From Streptomyces mutomycini (GTDB lineage: Bacteria; Actinomycetota; Actinomycetes; Streptomycetales; Streptomycetaceae): a DNA stretch of 64,000 nucleotides. How positions within the stretch are numbered: position 1 is the first letter of the stretch; every line of letters begins with the position of its first letter. The stretch lies in NCBI RefSeq assembly GCF_001700505.1, contig NZ_MAPV01000013.1, positions 1-64,000 of the forward strand, given 5' to 3'. The notes under the pieces were generated by a model, which did not search any database, was not told the DNA's origin, and saw nothing but the letters and a program-made list of their open reading frames with translations. The translations under genes and the position numbers were made by a program. Below, one piece after another: positions 62,101-64,000 of this stretch.

Positions 62101-64000
62101 CCTGGACGGCATGCGCGTATACGTACTCGACGGCGCCCTGGGCGCGGTCCCGCCGGGAGTCGTGGGCGAGCTCTATCTGGCCGGACCCGGTGTGGCACGC
62201 GGCTACACCGGGCTGCCGGGCCTGACCGCCACGCGTTTCGTGGCCGACCCGTTCGACCCGGCCGGCGGGCGCATGTACCGCACCGGCGACCTCGTCCGAT
62301 GGACCGGTGACGGGCAGATCGCCTACGTGAACCGGGCCGACGGGCAGGTGAAGCTGCGCGGGTACCGCATCGAACCCGGCGAGATCGAGGGCGTGCTCGC
62401 CTGCTGCGAGGGCGTGGCCGACTCCTTCGCCGTCGTCCGCGAGGACACCCCCGGCGACCGGCGGCTGGTCTCCTACGTGGTGCCCGCCCCCGGCGGGCGC
62501 CCCGAACCCGGCGACCTCGCCCGGGCCGTCGGCCGGTCCCTGCCCGCCTACATGGTGCCCTCCGCGTTCGTCCTGCTCGACGCGCTGCCGCTGACCGTCA
62601 ACGGCAAGGTGGACCGGGGTGCCCTGCCCGCCCCCGAGCACCACGCACCGGGCCGCGGACGCTCCGCCCGCACCGTCCGCGAGGAGATCCTCTGCGGCCT
62701 CTTCGCGGACGTGCTCGGCCTCGACGGGGCGGGCGCCGAAGACGACTTCTTCGCCCTGGGCGGCCACTCGCTGCTCGCCACCCGCCTCGCCGCGCGCATC
62801 CGTACCGCGCTCGGAGTGGAGGTCCAGGTCAAGGCCCTCTTCGAACACCCCACCCCGGCGGCACTGGCCGCCACGCTGGAGGGCGCCGAAGCGGCCAGGA
62901 GACCGCTCGAACGTGCCGCGAGCCGCCCCGATCCGATGCCGCTGTCCTTCGCGCAGCAACGCCTGTGGTTCCTCAACCGGTTCGAGGGTCCCAGCGCCAC
63001 CTACAACGTGCCGCTCGTGCTGCGGCTGCACGGGCCGCTCGACGCGGACGCCCTGGAGAGCGCGCTCGCGGACGTCGTCGAACGCCATGAGAGCCTGCGC
63101 ACCGTCTTTCCCGAGACCGACGGCGTGGCGCGCCAGCTCGTCCTCGACGCCGACGGCGCGGACCTCGACCTGACGCCCCGCGACACCGGCCACGCCCGTC
63201 TCGACGAGATCCTGCGTGCCGAGGTCGCGCACGCCTTCGACGTGAGCGCGGACATCCCCGTACGGGCCAGGCTGCTGCGGTCGGGCGCCGAGGACCACGT
63301 CCTCGTACTGGTCGTCCACCACATCGCGGGCGACGGCTGGTCCCTCGCCCCGCTCGCCCGCGACCTGGGCGTGGCCTACCGGGCGCGTACCGAGGGCGTG
63401 GAGCCCTCCTGGACGGAACTCGGCGTCCAGTACGCCGACTACACCCTGTGGCAGCGGGCGCTGCTCGGCGACGAGGGCGACCCGGCCGGACAGGCGGCCC
63501 GCCAGCTGGACTTCTGGCGCACCGCACTCGCCGGGGCCCCCGACCTGCTCGACCTGCCCTGCGACCACCCGCGCCCCGCCGTCACGGCGCACCGCGGCGA
63601 CGCGTTCGCCTTCCCCGTCGACGCGGGCACCCACCGGCTGCTGGCGGAACTCGCCCGCGCCCGCGGGTGCAGCCTCTTCATGGTGCTCCAGGCGGCCCTG
63701 TCGGTGCTCCTCTCCCGGCACGGCGCCGGCGAGGACATCCCGCTCGGTACCGCCGTCGCCGGGCGCACCGACGAAGCCCTCGACGACCTGGTCGGCTTCT
63801 TCGTCAACACCCTCGTCCTGCGCACCGACCTGAGCGGCGACCCCACCTTCCACGAGGTGCTGGACCGGGTGCGGGAGTTCGACCTGGCGGCCTACGCGCA
63901 CCAGGACGTGCCGTTCGAGCGGCTGGTGGACTCCCTGAGCCCGGTCCGGGCCCAGAACCACCACCCGCTGTTCCAGACCATGCTCGTCCTCCAGAACCAC
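53165..64000 (+). CDS. Multimodular nonribosomal peptide synthetase, 3' end outside window
   Basis: At least 3612 codons, in frame to the window edge. Domain order: C1 (about residues 15-450, HHIAVDG with His152/His153, EntF-like), A1 (about 490-985), T1 (Ser1042 in LGGHSLL), C2 (HHVVADG, His1231/His1232), A2, T2 (Ser2140), C3 (HHIAGDG, His2323/His2324), A3, T3 (Ser3202), C4 (HHIAGDG, His3385), cut off. No epimerase or thioesterase is seen. My hand-aligned ten-residue codes are A1 DAFFAGVTFK, A2 DAWQLGLIDK and A3 DAFFCGVTFK. A2 resembles glutamine codes; A1 and A3 look hydrophobic, uncertain. Codon 762 is TTA. ATG at 53165 follows AAAGGTGTGG. C2 carries a hexapeptide insertion. Starting with C suggests lipo-initiation or an upstream partner. 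Confidence 0.95.
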   Translation, partial: MQENRSLPTLPAPAAEEEFLELSTAQQGVWYGQLVDPDSPKYNIGECFEIRGDLDEELFAAALHRAVALCDSLNLEFVTRGETVCQYVAHRPAEGTGRLSLADLSGADDPAAAAERYMADDMSTVDRLDAPRHHFALLRLGPRLHYWYVRFHHIAVDGLGGSVFGRLVADLYGRAARGEDLAEAVLPAAPLRDLMADEAAYRGSDRFEADRAYWTGRFADRAGGGAGATAEAGEDTYTRAGAALVRRRTDAATPAVTAGADVRMHTGETLPVAVLDDLRRLAAENRSRWTAVLVSAVAAYVGRVTGAQDVTVGLASNGRHGGLRHIVGMTANILPLRIGVTADMTVGALVRAVTAEMGGALRHRRFSREQLARELNMTEDAAHLTDVVVNIMGYDYDLDFAGSPASSRVLSIGPVDDVSLFVSERAEEKGPLIGFDANPELYHPEDVRLLQQTLVPFLTALAGADADTPLRDLPFLDDTAAQALLAQGRGAVLPVRTTGPGLPEAFAARARLTPDAPAVVEGAVTLSYRELARTAGDLAGALAGWGIGAEDGVGVLMGRSAAVVSATLGTVEAGAAYVPMDAAWPVERLDRVAEVARFRALVVDEAGAGQAWVEAAAASLPVLVLDGLGVVVRGAPQQRGRPADVTRADRLAYVMFTSGSTGLPKGVGVTHADVLALTADTAWSDGACEAVLLHSAYVFDASTFEIWVPLLNGGRVVVAPGGVLEAPALRDVVDRHGVTALFLTTALFNVVAEADPAAFAGLRLVAAGGESATPDLMQRVAEAACDTRVLHVYGPTETTTFATRHQVTAGRPGVPPIGRALDGMRLHVLDAELAMVPPGVVGELYLSGHGVARGYQGRPALTATRFVADPYDTRGARMYRTGDLVRWTARGDLEYVGRADGQVKLRGFRIEPAEIENTLLTDPDVRAACVLVREDIPGDRRLVAYVVGTPGARPGDAALARRVGRALPAYMVPSVFVLLDALPLNPNGKVDRRALPAPRAVTATGRAPRTAYEEVLAGLFADVLGVAAVGIDDNFFSLGGHSLLATRLTGRARAALGAEVGMRTLFDHPTVAALAATLDTTATTRPALVPQRRPGTVPLSYAQQRLWFLNRAEGPGDTYTIPLVLELEGILDPDALRGALADVVVRHESLRTVFAEHDGVARQDVLDASAAAALVPLAVELPPAGESAEVWAEATVHRLSAAPFDLAGDLGVRAHLLRLGPDRHVLVLVLHHVVADGWSLAPLSRDLGAAYRARVSGTDTPDWPALSVQYADYTLWQRQLLGDADDPDSLAARQLAFWQEALRGAPDLLDLPLDRPRPAVAGHRGDAVPFELPAPAHAGLTRLARATGCTPFMVLQAALAVTLHAHGAGTDITMGAAVAGRTDEALDDLVGFFVNTVVLRTDVSGDPTFRELLRRVAEFDIAAFSHGDVPFERIVEAVNPERSGDHHPLFQTMLVLQNQERAGLDLPGVIAHDRSRHTGVSKFDLTFSLTETTERTETTERAETTERAETTERAETTEAPGGIGGYLEYATDLFDAGTARALCARFARVLTRAVADPDRTVGDLDPLTPDERDRVLGQGRGAELPLHVPTAPVAVREWAARTPRAVAVRDAHTSLTYAELDSRADALAHVLRERGAGREDRVALAAPPSVDTVVAMLAVLRTGAAYLPVDPQYPPARIRHMLDDARPALLLTTTDVHADLPACDVPWLALDDPAARPAGPTTAVQDTPHPADPAYVIYTSGSTGRPKGVVVTHEALAGHMAWMARYLTVTPDDRVLARTSTSFDASGWELWLPLMNGAEVCVLPHEANREPDALVSWMSRFGVTVAQFVPSHLTLVLAESAHAAPLPSLRAVLCGGEPLPRALARDAAELWQAEVHNLYGPTETTIDATAHRVVAGPAAGGQGNARTSSETVPIGLPVDTMRAYVLDGRLRPVPPGVTGELYLSGPNLARGYLNRPGPTAARFVADPFDATGARMYRTGDLVRWNRDGLLDHVARADDQVKLRGFRIELGEVEAALLALPGVTAACAVIREDIPGRRRLVAYAVSGDPAPRPAALRDALAETLPHYMVPGAVVVLDVLPVLPNGKVDRRALPEPGTDADAPAGPGRRTLPEELLAGIFADVLHRPLVGPHDSFFDLGGHSLLAMRVVSRVRAVLGAEIAVRTLFEHPTVAGLARVLDAPGSARPPVLPVAQRPDPLPLSYAQKRLWFLNRLEGPGSAYNIPLVLELDGTLDTDALRAALRDVVRRHEALRTLFPEQDGVPHQLILPVDAAAPRLPVVAMAPGDVEAAVLAAVREPFDVVVDPPLRALLLRSAPGHHVLVLVVHHIAGDGWSLAPLVRHLGDAYRARLEGREPATVSGTPLQYADYTLWQHAVLGDGEAPESLLRQQLDHWHTALAGLPGLIDLPLDRPRPVTTDPRGAVHTFDVPPAVHAQLLRLAAESGSSLFMVLQAAVATLLHRHGAGDDIPLGSPVAGRTDEALEDLVGFFVNTLVLRTDLSGRPTFRELLVRVREFDLAAFAHQDVPFERLVESANPVRARNHHPLFQTMLVLQNQETDRPDLPGLAVEDRLVHNGLSKFDLTFAFTEERAAGGLTAGIEYATALFDRTTVETLAARLVRLLEQVAADPGLPLTGYGLMTPHEHTRVTHSGTGRALPAGRADATLPALFADRARRAPGVVAVTGDDATLTYAELDEVSDRLARALAGLGVGPECGVGVLLTRAPAVVAVSLGAVRAAGAYVPLDARWPRERLDRAAEVAAVRVLVVDEEASSSPWVTATGRRVPVVVVDRAGRILRGAPERPGRPAAVPGPGALAYVMFTSGSTGLPKGVGVTHADVAALAADSAWSGGAADAVLMHSAYVFDASTFEIWAPLLNGGRIVVAPEGVLEARVLGDAVREHGATAVFLTTALFNVIAETDPGAFAGLRLVCAGGELASPDAMQRVAGTAPDVRVLHVYGPTETTTFATRYDVTADLPSGPPPIGRPLDGMRVYVLDGALGAVPPGVVGELYLAGPGVARGYTGLPGLTATRFVADPFDPAGGRMYRTGDLVRWTGDGQIAYVNRADGQVKLRGYRIEPGEIEGVLACCEGVADSFAVVREDTPGDRRLVSYVVPAPGGRPEPGDLARAVGRSLPAYMVPSAFVLLDALPLTVNGKVDRGALPAPEHHAPGRGRSARTVREEILCGLFADVLGLDGAGAEDDFFALGGHSLLATRLAARIRTALGVEVQVKALFEHPTPAALAATLEGAEAARRPLERAASRPDPMPLSFAQQRLWFLNRFEGPSATYNVPLVLRLHGPLDADALESALADVVERHESLRTVFPETDGVARQLVLDADGADLDLTPRDTGHARLDEILRAEVAHAFDVSADIPVRARLLRSGAEDHVLVLVVHHIAGDGWSLAPLARDLGVAYRARTEGVEPSWTELGVQYADYTLWQRALLGDEGDPAGQAARQLDFWRTALAGAPDLLDLPCDHPRPAVTAHRGDAFAFPVDAGTHRLLAELARARGCSLFMVLQAALSVLLSRHGAGEDIPLGTAVAGRTDEALDDLVGFFVNTLVLRTDLSGDPTFHEVLDRVREFDLAAYAHQDVPFERLVDSLSPVRAQNHHPLFQTMLVLQNH
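57635..57718 (+). repeat. In-frame 18-bp minisatellite within NRPS C2 domain
   Basis: The unit GAGACCACCGAGAGAGCC (first copy with ACC at its end) is repeated 4.7 times without loss of frame and encodes ETTERA hexapeptides. Copies start at 57635, 57653, 57671, 57689 and 57707. It lies between FDLTFSLT and [12 protein letters not shown]; the matching place in C3 has only a short loop ([13 protein letters not shown]), so it is an insertion. Confidence 0.95.

Noticed and set aside
59168-64000. Open reading frame of 1610 codons on the minus strand, open to the window edge
   Set aside because: It is opposite the NRPS. Its protein is a low-complexity Gly/Val/Glu/Arg/Gln string, a known by-product of high-G+C coding DNA; the + strand shows complete C, A and T motifs.
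52553-64000. Siderophore biosynthesis cluster
   Set aside because: MbtH and an EntF-like C domain hinted at it, but no catechol or hydroxamate genes, no iron-box and no siderophore transport genes are in the window. Genes beyond the edge could change this.
1-64000. tRNA or rRNA genes
   Set aside because: No cloverleaf with T-loop consensus or rRNA-like sequence was noticed by eye. A covariance model search (tRNAscan-SE, Rfam) would settle it.

Overview
The window is very G+C-rich DNA with strong G/C bias at third codon positions, frequent GTG/TTG starts, short purine-rich ribosome binding sites and few TTA codons. Its gene content (an Mrp antiporter, a CatR-type Fur regulator with catalase, mycothiol-type redox proteins, an MbtH/NRPS locus) points to a streptomycete or close relative. 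No rRNA, tRNA or CRISPR array was recognised.

1-9.9 kb: an APC amino-acid permease and an RsbW-like ATP-binding protein precede a CoA-dependent aromatic catabolic cluster. It holds an enoyl-CoA hydratase, a fused flavin monooxygenase/OYE-type reductase (2-aminobenzoyl-CoA monooxygenase/reductase or salicylyl-CoA 5-hydroxylase type), a PaaX-like regulator, an aryl-CoA ligase, an acyl-CoA dehydrogenase and a RidA deaminase. Two promoter regions of the cluster carry nearly the same palindrome, TGACGG(A/T)AGTCA. This fits an anthranilate-type pathway under PaaX control. 10.5-17.0 kb: a complete mrpABCDEFG cation/proton antiporter operon.

17.0-34.4 kb: an extracellular polysaccharide locus. It has a CDP-alcohol phosphotransferase, a nucleotidyltransferase, three glycosyltransferases, a Wzz-like co-polymerase with a degenerate P-loop, a flippase, a Wzy-like polymerase, gmd and fcl for GDP-L-fucose, and a polyprenyl-phosphate sugar transferase. 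gmd heads a five-gene chain in which every junction overlaps by 4 nt; the chain also encodes two secreted proteins that share an N-terminus, a lipoprotein and a glycosyltransferase.

34.4-39.0 kb: a patchy region with a DrrAB-like ABC exporter, a mycothiol-dependent-nitroreductase-like protein and a MarR regulator, mixed with three gene remnants (a Tat-signal gene, an NmrA-like gene and an IS481-type transposase end). 39.0-44.5 kb: an ankyrin protein, then stress defence: catR-catalase (the catalase apparently starting at ATT) and an alkylation-repair run of ada-alkA fusion, ogt and alkB. The ribosome binding site and start of ogt lie in a perfect 18-bp tandem duplication.

44.5-51.9 kb: a tightly packed five-gene operon encoding a Cys/His-cluster protein, an unassigned protein, a VWA protein, a MoxR-type AAA+ ATPase and a large DUF5682-like protein. 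It ends at a strong hairpin. It resembles MoxR-VWA systems of uncertain role and is one of the most interesting regions here.

52.5-64.0 kb: mbtH followed by a giant NRPS gene that runs off the right edge. Its order is C-A-T-C-A-T-C-A-T-C(partial), with an EntF-like first C domain, a hexapeptide minisatellite inside the second C domain and a TTA codon in the first A domain. In-frame TTA codons were seen in three genes (aryl-CoA ligase, polyprenyl-phosphate sugar transferase, NRPS), which suggests bldA-linked developmental control.
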